From: Wallemia ichthyophaga EXF-994
Taxonomy: Eukaryota > Basidiomycota > Wallemiomycetes > Wallemiales > Wallemiaceae
Direction: 5' to 3'
DNA length: 64,000 nt
NCBI RefSeq assembly: GCF_000400465.1
Contig: NW_008806279.1
Span: 1 to 64,000 of the forward strand
In this document: one piece after another, positions 43,150-55,148 of the stretch
Position numbering within the stretch: the stretch's first letter is position 1
Layout: each line of letters begins with the position of its first letter
Position numbers and translations under genes: made by a program
Notes under the pieces: model-generated
What the model saw: the letters and a program-made list of their open reading frames with translations, nothing else
Told to the model about the DNA's origin: nothing
The model's database searches: none

Positions 43150-45681
43150 ATGCATTTGTATCGAGCTACAGTGAGTGCTATTGCCTAATTTCACCGCTTA
43201 ACCTCACGAGCTTCTCAGGCCACAGCCAATACAGGTGAATTGATGGCTACCGTACATTCATATAATACTCACAGCTTCTACAGCACACTACAAAACACTC
43301 CAACAAGCTCAACTCCCTCCACAAGTCAGACAGTGGCAACAACAACACCGTCAACCACGAAATCCTTAAAGGACTCCCACTCAAACCTCAATCAAGCTTT
43401 GAGCTCTGGAAGCTACCAAACCATTATCAGCACTCTCAAACTTCATTACTTTTCTTCAACCACGCCTTCTTTTCCTCCTTACGCCGTGTCTTACACCCTC
43501 GAACTTATCCTTGCTGACCCAATACCCGATCAGCGTACTCTCGACGCCGTTCTGCTCCTATTCAAATATTCCCGCAGAATAGACGCTGTACCTTACGACA
43601 CTAGCGTCGTCGAGTTGTTCGCCAGAGTTTTCACCCATATCGGTGAATATGACCGTGCACTTAAGATTATACGTTCCTTGAAGCGCCTTAATAGGTATGT
43701 TGGTGTTGATGTCATGGAGTTCGTTGCTCAGTCCATGGAAGCGTCCCAACATAACGCGTTGGCTCTACGCACTCTCTCCATGATGGCTTACGACGATATT
43801 CCAACTGTCGGTATTCTCAATATACGTCTACGCTGCTCTATTGCTTGTGAGGAATTCAATGCGCTTAATTTAGTCGAATTCGAGCATTTCAACATATCCC
43901 CAAACCAGGATACCTACCATGCCCTCATATTTGGACATCTTCTCAACGGTAACCTCGCTCAGTCGAAATTTTACCTCGCACAGATGCATAGAAGTGGCTA
44001 CACTGATAACGTCGCCACTCATCTCGCGATTCTGCGCGCATATAGAACACTCGGCATAGACACTACTCTGGAACATAACGCTCTCAACGATACTGCCAGA
44101 CTTGGTTTGAATGCCGATGCAAGGGTCTTGAATGCACTCATGATGTTACGTATCGACGCCGAAGATGACAGATTAGCGTTGAGGATATTCGAGAAATTCT
44201 TCAACCACTCCATAAGGCCAAATACAGACTCATTAGAGGAGCTAGTTAAGGATGCTTTGGAGTCGCGTAATATTGCTTTCAAGAAACCCTTGCCGGATGC
44301 AGCGACATATGCAATAATTATACAGATTTACGCTCGCAATAACAATCTCGCACGGGCTATATCCTACTACGAAGATTACAGACGATATATAGTCAGAGAT
44401 AACCGTCATGTCGAAGCTGCGCTAGTGAGTGCGTACGTCTCCAATGGAGAAACATCCACTGCACTGTGGAAGCTCAGGAATGGTCAGATACGCACTACGA
44501 CAAAATCTATCAATGCTTTACTTAAAGGTAGTCTCTTAACGATGGGAATGGATGGCTTATACATGGCTCTAAGACTGTTCAGGCGGTTCCGTCGCAAACC
44601 TGATCAAAAGACATTGGAACTAATTTTGCATCATCTGCATGACTTGCATATGCCGCCTTCTAAACTTATACGACTTCTCAACAAATTCATCAATATGTCG
44701 TCGCATAGAATTACACTAAATACGCGCCTATTCAACATTATACGTCTCTCGACTTCTGATCACGTAAAGGCATTGGTATACGATCCATCTAAGGGAATAC
44801 AGAGACGCACACCTGGTGTAGGTAGAAAATCGCCAACATATATACCTTCGTACGAATCCATATCAAGAATGCAAGAATATCTCGAAAACAAGGGCATGAA
44901 CGATGACAGTATGTCGGTAGCTATCAAGATGCGTCTGTTGGCAGTAGCTGGTGATTTCGACGAAGCCAAGGCCATGTTGAAGGAAGTAATTGGCAGCGGC
45001 TACAGACCCAACAAATATCATTTCGGCGCATTGATAGGAGGTGCGACTCAAAATCGCAACTTTGAATTAGCGCAATCGATAATAAGTCAGGCAGCTAGAT
45101 CGGGTGTACAGCCTAATTCTGCTATGTTTTCAACCATAATGGCCGGATATGCCAAGGCTGGGATGTTTCAGGAGGCTTGTGAGATGTTTGATTGGATGCT
45201 AACCAAGAAAATGAAGGTGGGAGTGCGTACGACGCAAGTACTCATCAAGACACACCTCGATGCGCGTATGCCAGCTAAAGCACTCAAATTTAGTAAGTGG
45301 TTGGGTGAGGATACTACACGGCTCGACGATGGCACTCTCGCAACGCTCTACCGTCTCTACGACTATCACGGTATGTATAGAGAGGCAGATGAGGCAGTGA
45401 AGCATGTTACACACCCCACCAAGCAGCTCAGGGATGCAGTACGCTTGATGAAGAAACGCAGAATGAAGCTGAAAGTATATCAAGAATACAACAGATCGTT
45501 CTGGTCTAAACTTAATAGTCAACCTGGTCCGTATAGGACATACGACAGCGAACAGATCAAAAGACTGATTATAGAGTGGGGCAAGGTATGGAATAGCTCG
45601 AGAAAATCGGGGGTGTATAGAAGAGGGGCTAAGTTGTCGAGATACTCGCTCAGCAGATATAGAATCACCAGAAGTTTGTAA
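43150..45681 (+). CDS. Pentatricopeptide-repeat protein, probably mitochondrial
   Basis: A seven-codon first exon (43150-43170, MHLYRAT) is spliced over a 48-nt intron (43171-43218) to a long second exon, giving 827 aa. The N-terminus is Ser/Thr-rich and lacks acids, consistent with mitochondrial import. PPR units recur, for example QDTYHALIFGHLLNGNLAQS, RPNKYHFGALIGGATQNRNF and QPNSAMFSTIMAGYAKAGMF. Such proteins bind organellar RNA in processing, stability or translation. The C-terminus is highly basic (GVYRRGAKLSRYSLSRYRIT). The RNA target cannot be inferred. If the first intron were not used, the ATG at 43243 would be the start. Confidence 0.82.
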
Positions 45682-45905
45682 TTTATGCTACTAGATACTT
45701 TAAATCACAAATGACGTCTTATCTTGACGTTAGATTGCGCGAGATAAGGTTGCAGCTTCAGCTAGAGCGTGATTCCGCATGTCAAAATTATACTTCACGT
45801 GGCTACTTGGCTTAATATAAAAGTTCATTCCGGTCTTGACGCACAAAAAAATACCGAAAACCAGCGAAACTTCTGCTCCGAGCATCAACCATCTTGATTA
45901 CAGAA

Positions 45906-47266
45906 ATGCTTCACTATAAAATCACACAAGCAACTGCTGCACTCTTTTTAGCTGTTGCTGCCTCAGCGCAATCTGAATCTGCTCAGTCTGCTCAAGTTCC
46001 AGTGGTTGACCTTTCAGCGCCCTACTCGACTAACGAAATTCCTGGAAATCGCAGCTTCGATGCGCCGTTCTTCGTCGAGGATGACACCTTCCCTAGGATA
46101 CAAATATTCGATGAGAAGTTCAAGCAGATAGTGGGTGATGAGCCAACGATCCATTCCATCGCGAAATCTGCCAACGACTCATTCAACGCATTCCACGAAG
46201 CTCCACTTGTTCGAGGCGATCTTGTATACTTCAGTTCTAATGCAGGCAGTGGTGGCAGTGGCCCGGATCGGAATAACAGACTACTGCATGTAAACTTAAC
46301 AGAGATTGAGGAATTGCACGGCGATGGTAATATTACTGTCACATACAACGAACCAAGTGACCGGATTCAAATGATAAACGGTATGGCGCCATATCTAAAC
46401 GATTCAATGATTATTGCGACAGAGGGCCGCGAGAACGCCGGTGTCGAGCCTGGTCTTTTCCGCTACCAGCCTGAAACGAACACTACCACTCCCCTTCTGA
46501 CAAGCTTTTATGGCAGAGTGAGTGAAAGGTTTTTCTGAGACAAGATCTAACGCGATGTGATATTCGATATTCACAGCGATTCGACTCTCTTAATGATCTC
46601 AAGGTGCGTTTTCTAATACATTTCGGTCTCAAGCTTACTTAATGCTTCGCAGATCCATTCATCCAACCAAGTCATCTTCGTTGACAGTCTTTATGGGTTC
46701 TTGCAAGATTTCGCACCGTTCCCAGAACTGCCGGAAATGGTTTACGCATTCGACATGGATACTGGCAAGGTTAGGCCGTTAGCTACAGACTTTGTGCATC
46801 CTAATGGTATAGCATTGAGTCCAGATGAGTCGGTAGCCTATGTGTAAGTGTGGAGCGTAGAGTGGTAGAATATAATCTTCGGATTAACACACCCCGCAGC
46901 ACGGACACAGGTGCTCAAAATGGCACTGTCAACACTCATCTTCCAGCCAGTATATACGCATACGACATCAAGAACGAAGATGGCTTCCTCACATTCAACA
47001 ACCGTCGTATCTTCGCACATGCATTGACGGGTGTTCCAGATGGTATACATTGCGATGATGAGGGTAACGTTTGGTCTGGCGTTGGTGATGGCGTCGCAGT
47101 GTGGGATAAGCGCGGTGAGTTATTGGGCTTGATCAACATTGGAACCACATCTGCCAACTTCGTCCTCGTCGGGGATGGTCTCATTATCGTTCTCGCTGAG
47201 ACTGAGATGTTTGCTGTGAGGTTAGACTCATCTCTCAATCCCGCCAAACTTCACTATGCGGAGTAG
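45906..47266 (+). CDS. Secreted SMP-30/gluconolactonase-like beta-propeller protein
   Basis: Four exons (45906-46517, 46577-46603, 46653-46843, 46900-47266) give 398 aa. A signal peptide is visible (ITQATAALFLAVAASAQS). The joined exons read GRRFDSLNDLKIHSSNQVIF, matching the N-D-(metal) motif region of SMP-30/LRE-like propellers. Then come FVHPNGIALSPDESVAYVTD and GVPDGIHCDDEGNVWSGVGD. Asn and Asp in PNGIA and PDGIHCD are likely metal ligands. Related fungal proteins hydrolyse sugar lactones or are secreted lactonases; the substrate is unknown. The 27-nt second exon is needed to make the SLNDL motif. Several N-glycosylation sequons are present. It converges on an FAD oxidoreductase with 56 bp between stops. 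Confidence 0.85.
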
Positions 47267-47322
47267 ACATAGGCATTCGGATTAATAGAAATCTCCAGTT
47301 AATCATACATTTGCTATTTACA

Positions 47323-48608
47323 TCATGTCTCAAAATTTTCAACCGAGAGTTTTGACACATCTGCACTGTGTGCTTTGCCTAAAACTAGCTCAGAAAGAAC
47401 TAGTCCAGTCCCAGGTCCGAGTGAGATCCCCCAGGGACCCATGCCGGAGGCGACAAAAACATCATCGCCAACCAAGCTCTTCAATGAAGATATCATAGGG
47501 CGTTTCTTGTAGGTTATTGGGCGGTAGCATAGCTACAAGGGTTAAAGAAGCACTTAAAGCTGCCTAAGACTCACCTGCTTCTTAACTACCTCTGCACCGG
47601 CTAGTGAAGGACCAAGTTCGTACACGGCAGCTCGCAGCTTGTCCCATCTTTCTTCCTGTGTTAGGGCAAGCTCTGCAACTTGTCCAGCATTTGGAGGTAG
47701 CTCTGGCCCTTCGTTCTCGCCAGCAACATATACAGTCCCATCCAATCGACTGAACAACTCTGGCGTGCCGCTCATTGCATTCTCTACACTATCGTAGCCG
47801 AGGATAGTGGTGAATGCGGCATGAGCTGATGGCATAGACGTCGGACGAAGAACAAGTGAGTAGCCAGGCAACGCCTCAATCGGAAGATGGGCTTGAGTGT
47901 CGAACAGTGTGTCAAAAACACTCGATGTCCATGGTCCAGCTGCTAATACAAGCTTATCAGCAGGAATGCTCTCCCCGCTTTCCAGCGTAACAGATTTGTT
48001 CACGTATTCCTTCACTGAGCCTTTAACTACTTTGACGCCATTCTTTTTCGCTTCTTCTAAAATACTCGTTGTGAATAGATATGGCTCCACCTGAGCAGTG
48101 GTATCCTCATCTGACACCATCTCATGGCTAATCACACCTCTTGCATCCTCTAATGGCTTTGAGATCCAATCGATGTTGGACTCGCCCTTGGGTGGTGGTC
48201 GAGGTCTGAATGGCTAATTGTATAATGAGACATTTGACTAAAGTTATGCTATGCACACACCTCCTCGCCATCATGCACCACATTAGCTTTCGGCTTGGAA
48301 TTTCCAGTAGCTTGTGTTGCTTTTAAGACGACATTGGATGTTTGAAGAGCTCTATAATGCCAGCGCGTTCTGCCGTCGAGTTCTTCAGCAAGCCTTTTAT
48401 GTAAGTCGTAGGACAGATACCCTAAACTCTCAGTCGCACTTGCGTGCCAATCTTTAGCTAGGAAACCGCCTGCTTTACCAGAAGCTGCACCGGCAATTTC
48501 AGCGTTTTCAACTATAGTCACATCCACGTTGTCTTCTTTGCTTAGATAGTAAGCGGTACACACTCCAACTATACCGCCACCGATAATCACTACATTTGTT
48601 TTAGACAT
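47323..48608 (-). CDS. FAD-dependent oxidoreductase (DAO / glycine-oxidase-like)
   Basis: Three exons (48608-48261, 48213-47575, 47532-47323; introns 47 and 42 nt) give 398 aa. The FAD-binding Rossmann motif is VVIIGGGIVGVCTAYYLS with Glu at the end of beta-2 (VTIVENAEIAGAASGKAGG). The middle holds PADKLVLAAGPWTSSVF, a DAO-fold signature. The C-terminus FVASGMGPWGISLGPGTG is the second FAD contact. Members oxidise amines or D-/imino acids; the substrate is not predictable. There is no signal peptide and no clear peroxisomal tripeptide (ends FET). The start is the first ATG in frame. Confidence 0.88.
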
Positions 48609-48835
48609 ATTCAAGTCGGGTAGCAACCGACATATGACTACATATATCAGATAAGACTGGAGCTCCGATGAAAATCCGACGAAAATTTTGTACAGCGTAT
48701 ATGGATAATAAAAGGAAGGTGAGTATACAAGTTATCCGAATGTGAGATTGTTTCTACTATTAGAGCATCTAACCCGGTGAGAGATAATAAAAAAATATTA
48801 GAGATGAGTGAGCTGAATTTGAACAATTAAACAAA

Positions 48836-50778
48836 CTAGTGCTTGTAATGCACTTCGTTCTCCGTGTTTTGGATGTTTGGCGATTCTAATGGAACGCTGT
48901 GAACTGTATGTGTCTTGTCGTGTTCATCACTATCATCGTCGAATGACTTTTCATCAAATCTAGACGTGCCACCTGAAGATCTCAATCTTTCTCTTCTCAT
49001 GGAAGAAGTAATAGATTCAGCCTCCATTTCTTGTTGATAGTCATCATCATAATAGCTTTCATCGTCGTCATCTCCCCTCCAGAACCTCTTGTCACCTTTA
49101 GCGAGACGCTTCATCCAAGGTGGAACAAAGTATGCTCTTTGAGTTTCCCAATAGACATCCTTGCGGTCCCAGTCTGGTGGTGAGATCTTGTTCTTGGTGA
49201 GGTATCTAATAGCAGCTGGAATGGAGTTGAGTGCAACGTATGAGCAAATACCAGCAATAAGACCATAAGCAATGTTGTACGAGAGTGGCATCATAATGAC
49301 TGTTAAGAACGCTGGAATGGCATCTCCGAGATATCCCCAGTTGATATCAACAATGTTCTTCGCCATCAGTGATCCGACAATGACCAGTGTACCACCAGTT
49401 GCCCATGATGGGAAGGATGCGAAAATTGGTCCGAAGAAAATAGAAATGAAGAAAAAGACTGAACATGTGAGGGCGGTGATACCAGTTTTACCACCTTCAG
49501 CGATACCAGCAGCAGATTCAATGAAAGCTGTAGCTGGCGAACTGCCCATGGTAGAACCAATCAAAATGGATAAACCATCAGCAGTGTAAGCCATTGTTGA
49601 GTTTTCAAAGTCGAGTGTGCGCTCGTTCATGACACCGGCAAATCTAGCCATGGAGTAAAGAGTTCCAGTTGCATCGAGCAAATCGACATAGAGGAAGGAA
49701 ATGAGAGCGATCCATGTATGACCATCGCCGTAGTCAAAGTTGAGGACACCGGCTGATTGCTTGATTGACCTGTATGTGACGACTTGCTTGAAGAAGTCGA
49801 ATCTCGATTGACCTTCATCGGTGTACGGGAAATAAGTCACTGGAGTTGGTCTTGGCCATGAAATGATAGAAACTAAAATGATACCGAGGAACATGGCACC
49901 CTTGACACGGTAGAGCATCATGTACACAGTTACTACACCACCGCAGAATATACCAAGCCACATGGTAGGTGATCTCATAGTAACAGAATCACCGCATGAA
50001 GAAGATCCATCTGGACAACCGGCCAAACCAACGATATTTGAAGGGTCTTTTCCGATGACGTTCAAACCAGAACCCGAAAGTCCGACAAAAGCAACGTAGA
50101 AACCGATACCAGCACCTGCGGCGAGTGCAACAGAACGAGGAACCAAACGAGCAAGCCAAGCACGAACACCGAGCATAGCCAAAACGACAAAGATGACACC
50201 TTCCAAGAAGACAGCACCAAGCGCAGTTTCGTAGTTAACTCTACCACTGTTATTTGGACCGACGACAGCGTTTGCGAAGTAGGCGTTAAGACCCAAACCA
50301 GGACCGACGGCGACAGGGAGATTAGCCATAAGGCCCATTAACAAAGAACCAATGCAAGAGATAGCAGATGTTGCAGTAATCATATCCCTGTAAAAGTCTT
50401 CTGTGCAAGAACTGTACCCGGGGTCGTCGCAGCCTTGAGCGTAGTCGGAGCATCTGCAAGTACCACCGCACTGTCTAAGAATATTTGAGTTTACAGAGAT
50501 AATGTAAGCCATAGCAACTAATATTTTGTCAGTGGAGTAGCTCCATTACCAGAGAAGACGCACCGAATGTTGTAATTCCAGCACGAATTTCTTGGGTGAA
50601 CTTAGCACCAGCGCGTGCCTTCTTGTGGCCTGCCAGAACGCTTAGCCTCGTTTGCCATTGCAACAGCCCACTCACCAGAACCATCCAATCTGAAGTAACG
50701 TCCAAACCAACTATCCGCGATCCTGTCGTTTGCCGATTCATTCCAATTCGAAAGGCGTTCAGCAATCTTGCTGGGCAT
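48836..50778 (-). CDS. azgA: Purine (adenine/guanine/hypoxanthine) permease, AzgA type
   Basis: Plasma-membrane proton symporter for purines. Three exons (50778-50676, 50629-50564, 50517-48836; introns of 46 nt) give 616 aa, a typical length. Family blocks are FTQEIRAGITTFVAMAYIIS across both introns, LMANLPVAVGPGLGLNAYFA, LLDATGTLYSMA and GSSPATAFIESAAGIAEGGKTG. Twelve or so spans are followed by an acidic, Ser-rich cytoplasmic tail (DDDDESYYDDDYQQEM). In filamentous fungi azgA is induced by purines and controlled by GATA nitrogen regulators. A cluster of GATA sites lies 213-276 bp upstream. Confidence 0.94.
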
Positions 50779-51596
50779 TTTGTGGTACACTCCTCGGGAT
50801 TTGTGTGAAGAGAGGTGAAATGTCAATCTAAGAATCTCATTTAAATATTTTTAATTCTTCAGGAACGGGCGAATTTACGATCGAATTAATGCCTTATAGA
50901 TACATTTTGACCTTGAGATTTCATTGGTGGTACTCTCGCCACTCAATTCTGCCAATTTTCAACCTTAAGACATCCGATTATTGACATACTCTTATCAGGA
51001 CCACTCCTTATCAGATAGGAGCAGACGGATACACGCATATCGGACCCGCTATCTGCAGCACTGATCGCAATCCAACGCCGATGCACTTTACTGCAACTGA
51101 TACTGCACTCGCTGTCACTGATTCTGTGCCCTTAATTCGTCAATTTGTAAGTCCGTGCGTTATTAATATGTATGAATCTACACCGGCTTCTTAAACAGCG
51201 TTTATATATGCTTTGTATTGCTTTTTGAATGTTTTTCAGTTGACACTATCAATCCGCATTATCATCTCAGACAAGTTCCGTAATTAAACGCTAATTTTGA
51301 GACAACCGTGATGGCTTTACGGGTGGATAGAGCGTGAATGCTGGCAAATAAAACTTTATGAATAATACAACTAAATCTACTTGCAATCATTCCACATACT
51401 CCTCTCCCAGAATTAGGGTGTTTCATAGCCGACTCTTTCGGCAGATGCATCAAAACGCAGTAATCATCATTACTGAAACATTTGTCATGCATAAGCGTGC
51501 ACATGTTCGTATGGTTCAACGTTCCCGATTAATCGATTCATGCATCAACATTCCAATCTCTCTAAAATCTTTTCATAAATAGCACACTCCACTTGT
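50779..51596. other. 818-bp intergenic region upstream of azgA
   Basis: This is the longest gap in the window; it follows the NCA2 stop and precedes the azgA start, both on minus. Apart from the GATA cluster I see only short frames of 74-85 codons with no family resemblance. The length fits a regulated promoter. Confidence 0.45.
50991..51054. promoter_or_regulatory. Cluster of four GATA-factor sites upstream of azgA
   Basis: Four HGATAR matches lie within 64 bp: CTTATCAG at 50991-50998, CTTATCAG at 51007-51014, AGATAG overlapping at 51013-51018 and CTATCT at 51049-51054. The middle two form the near-palindrome CTTATCAGATAG. AreA/Gln3-type nitrogen regulators bind such sites, and purine permeases are known targets. 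Function is inferred from spacing and from the downstream gene. Confidence 0.5.
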
Positions 51597-53358
51597 TCAC
51601 CCGATTGCTTGATTCCACCCGAGCTTACCACCCCAGCATCTCCACATGCGCTCGACCACTGCTCTCTTATCGATCACTTGGAGTTGTGGTGCCTCTAAGG
51701 ATGCTAAGTCTTCGCACAAGCCTCTCCGCAGACGCTTGTCATTGATATCTGATGTACTTTTGCGCATTATTGATGTAGCAAGCAAAAGGTGACCCAGTGT
51801 CTGTTGTGGCAGTGGTGACTGTGACGATGGCACGAGCAGACAGTCTATCCGCCTGATACACTCAAACAGCTCAAGACGACGTCTCAAAGAGAGCTCTTTT
51901 TTGCCAATTACCAATCCTAATCCACGCGATAGCCAACTACCAACAAAGTAGACAATCGCGAGCGATGGCGCAACTCCCACAAAGCCGAATGTCAGCTCTT
52001 GCGACTTGAGGAGGGCGTCTAGTTTGGTCATAGTAGTGTCGACATCGCACTTGACTTTTTGTATCTGAATCAGCAGCGCTCTGACCAGTTGACCGAACAA
52101 TGCTGATTTGAATGGCGTCTTCATCTCGTTTTCATACACTTGTAGCACAGCTGACAAGTCACCTTTGCGGACGTTCTCACCTAGCTCCAGTAGTTGTGCA
52201 TCAGATAGTTTGAGATTGTCTTTGCCTAACTCTTTCACCATTCTCTCCAGACTAGCTATGTCACTCTCGAGACCAGCTTCAGTGACGCCCAATCCATGAC
52301 CACCGAATCTGATAGTACTGATTATGTGTGATGCAGGCTCTACAACCCAACTTTGTATGAACCCTTTTACAGTCTCACTAGCATCTCTCAAGTACGCCTT
52401 TACAGCGTCTTGCGATCTCAGCACCACCCTAGCTGCAATGAGCAGAAGAGGGGGACCGACGACAAATTTTGGCCAATTGCGAATGAGCGTGGATGGTCTT
52501 TTGTGATCTTGCACGCGCTGTTGAATGCTGGTTGTGTGAGATGGTATAACGCTATTCACAAGCGTCTTTAAATTGTCCAAGATTGCTTTAAATGAGGTTG
52601 ATTCGCTTACTTTTACGCTTTTTTCCTTATCAAGTGAGCTCAACACGCTCGTTAAATGTTTGATCCAGCTGTTAAGGTCACCACCGAGACTTCTACCGCT
52701 GACGCCACCATTTCCGGGTCCAAATCCATACTTAAGTCCATCAAACGATGCTAACATACCGACAGAGTTGGCAATTTCATCCTTCAACGCTCCCAAATCA
52801 TCCACATGGGACTGTAACTCAAACTTGAGCAAATTGAGGGGTCTGGAAGTGAGCGTGCGCAGATTAAGCGATAATCCAGCTTGGCTATAAGGAAAAAGGG
52901 AAAACATAGATGGTTGGGCATTCTTGGCGTAGTTAAAAGCGCGATTGGGCAAAGCTGGAGGATTTTAGGTTAGAATCTTGATCTGTAATGGCTCACCCAC
53001 TTTGTAATAGATAATTGTACGACTTGAAACGAGATTCGAGCATTCTTTCCCAAAAATTACTCAAATCATTCAGCCTTACTGAGTGATGAAGCAGCGTCTC
53101 GCCGACGTTATCATACAGCACCAGCGTAACTCTGGCAAGCAAAAGCCACTCAAGCTCACTCTCGCCCTGCTTTATATCTAGGCTGTCTAATGCTTTGGAA
53201 GCAGCCTCAAGCGAGTGATCCTTCACCAGCATATTGAGTAGCTTCGAGATTTTGTCTCCACTTTTAAGCGCTTTTTCTGATATTGGAAATGAATCTAGCT
53301 GCAAGCTTAGGCTGCCTAGCCTGTCACTCAAATGTGACGAACATGTCCGTGAGGTCAT
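51597..53358 (-). CDS. NCA2: Nca2-like mitochondrial protein
   Basis: Two exons joined at intron 52955-53000 (46 nt) give 571 aa. The family signature is STLIRNWPKFVVGPPLLL, followed by VKGFIQSWVVEPASHIISTI. Other helices include LGKDNLKLSDAQLLELGENV and a late hydrophobic pair (FGFVGVAPSLAIVYFVGSW). NCA2 in yeast affects expression of mitochondrial ATP6/ATP8 and sits in the outer membrane, with links to lipid and contact-site biology. The N-terminus is the least certain: Met 53358 is used, but a short upstream exon cannot be excluded. Confidence 0.85.
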
Positions 53359-53619
53359 CAACGTCGGAATCAGAGAGGTACAATTAGTGGTATGAGGTGG
53401 TTTTGTATATTCCCTCAGTGCTTGTTGGTCATTAACTCACCCATTCCATTTGCCTTGCGCTATGGCCTGTCAGTGCCTGAACCACGGCGATCAGCGGCAA
53501 CTCAGGGCGGCAACAAGGTCAACTTTATTAAAAGGATCCACGTCAATTGATTAAATAGAATAATTATTATATAAGACAAATAATGTATTACAGGTTTGGT
53601 ATCACAGGCACATTTCCGT

Positions 53620-55094
53620 TTATTGCTCTTTTCTATACTTGTCTCTAGATTGGTCCATCTTGCTTCTTATGTGGGAGTCATTTAGTATTGAAGAGCACGT
53701 CTCCATCAAATTATCTTCATCTTCCGGTATGAAAAAGTTAGACAAACTGGTGAGTATTGTCTCAAAGTTGGATTCCTTGTCTATTATGTTATGCCTCAAT
53801 GACCATAGGATGGATATTGAAAACGCAACAACAGCATCTGGACCGTAGAATATCATCAAATCCCAAAATCTTATTTGGGTTTTGAACGGTACTGTGTTTG
53901 CGAATAGCGTAATGTACCATTTAGTAGCATATGAAGTTGGTGGTACATTCTCCTCATCTAGCTTTACAAACACTTTTGGCATTGTCAGCTTGACAATTTC
54001 ATCCTGTACGTGCAGATGTTCAAGCAAACCAGGGAACCCATGTTTGAATACGTTGTGCATTCCGTAATACTTGTCTAGTAAAGTTAACATTGCGTAAGCC
54101 TTTTCAGGTTCGTAATAACACAGCAATGTAGCAGCTATCGGGCCCATTCCCTGACAATATCCATTCGGCTGTAGGGAAAATGCATGTAGCACGTGAAATA
54201 AGTTGCGTTGACCTAACCCATACCTGCTGTGAAATAGTATGTGACCACTTATCGTTCTAGGTACGTCTAAATCTATCTGTATATCGTAGCTCGACGGCTC
54301 AGCTTGTCTATCATAATACTGTCTTATGAGGGATTCTATGACTGATTTGCTCGAATTCCCTGAGTTACTAGAGCCTCCTTCCACGTCTTCATCGACTGTA
54401 GAGATTGATCTTGTTGAAGGTGTTCGCATGCTAATTTTTTCACTGGATACGGACGCATTCGAGTTGTAATAAGGTCTTGGAAAAAGTCCCTGCTTTTGTA
54501 TATTCTGAAGCAGCATAGACTCCCAAGCCGCGGCTCTCCACCTGTCTGGTACGCCCTTGACGAGACGCCTAGCTAAGGTGCTTTCACTGTAGCTGCGTCG
54601 CAACCTCCAACGCCTTATATTACGACCGTAGTCACGTTGTTTAGGCTGTAACATGTTTCTCCACTTTTCAATCCTGTTGATTTCTTTGGTGGACAAAGTA
54701 TCCATGCCCTTCAAGTACTTGTTCACCACCTTTGTCTTATCGAGTTCACTTTCTGGTCTTGTCTTGTGAGACTTAGAAGGCCTCTTAGATGACGGGTTAT
54801 GTTTAGTCTTGTAGAGAATAGTAAGTCGCTGCTTGTTCTCATAATTGTGGAAAAAGAATCCATATCTTTGGTAAATGAGCGGTAGAATCGCTACAATACA
54901 CCGACATACCTATCAAGATTATCATAGAGAGCATCTGAGGAGTCTTCGTGCACGTTCTCGCCGTTGTAGTTGTTACGTATCTTCTGAGCCAGCTGCTCCT
55001 CCTTGATCTCGTGCTCAGATTTATAATAGCTCAATTCTGTGTTATCGAATGCAGCTGACTGTCTTTTCACAGCTGACGTTGTCGCCGTCGTCAT
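53620..55094 (-). CDS. TBC-domain Rab GTPase-activating protein
   Basis: Two exons (55094-54910 and 54865-53620, intron 44 nt) give 476 aa. A basic, Ser-rich N-terminal region precedes the TBC domain, which begins LARRLVKGVPDRWRAAAWES. The arginine finger is in IQIDLDVPRT and the glutamine finger in PNGYCQGMGPIAATLL. Later TBC blocks include DKYYGMHNVFKHGFPGLLEH and TKWYITLFANTVPF. The dual-finger residues imply active GAP function on a Rab protein; which Rab is unknown. The splice restores DNLDRYGFFFHNYENKQRL. Its start is 54 bp from the divergent NOP8-like gene. Confidence 0.9.
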
Positions 55095-55148
55095 CGTCGA
55101 TTGTTACGAAGAAAGCCCGGTTCGCATAAAACGACCAAGATAATCAGG

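Noticed and set aside
51262..51582. Two 74-85 codon frames upstream of azgA
   Set aside because: They overlap on opposite strands, lack any family pattern, and sit in what is most simply the azgA promoter and the NCA2 downstream region.
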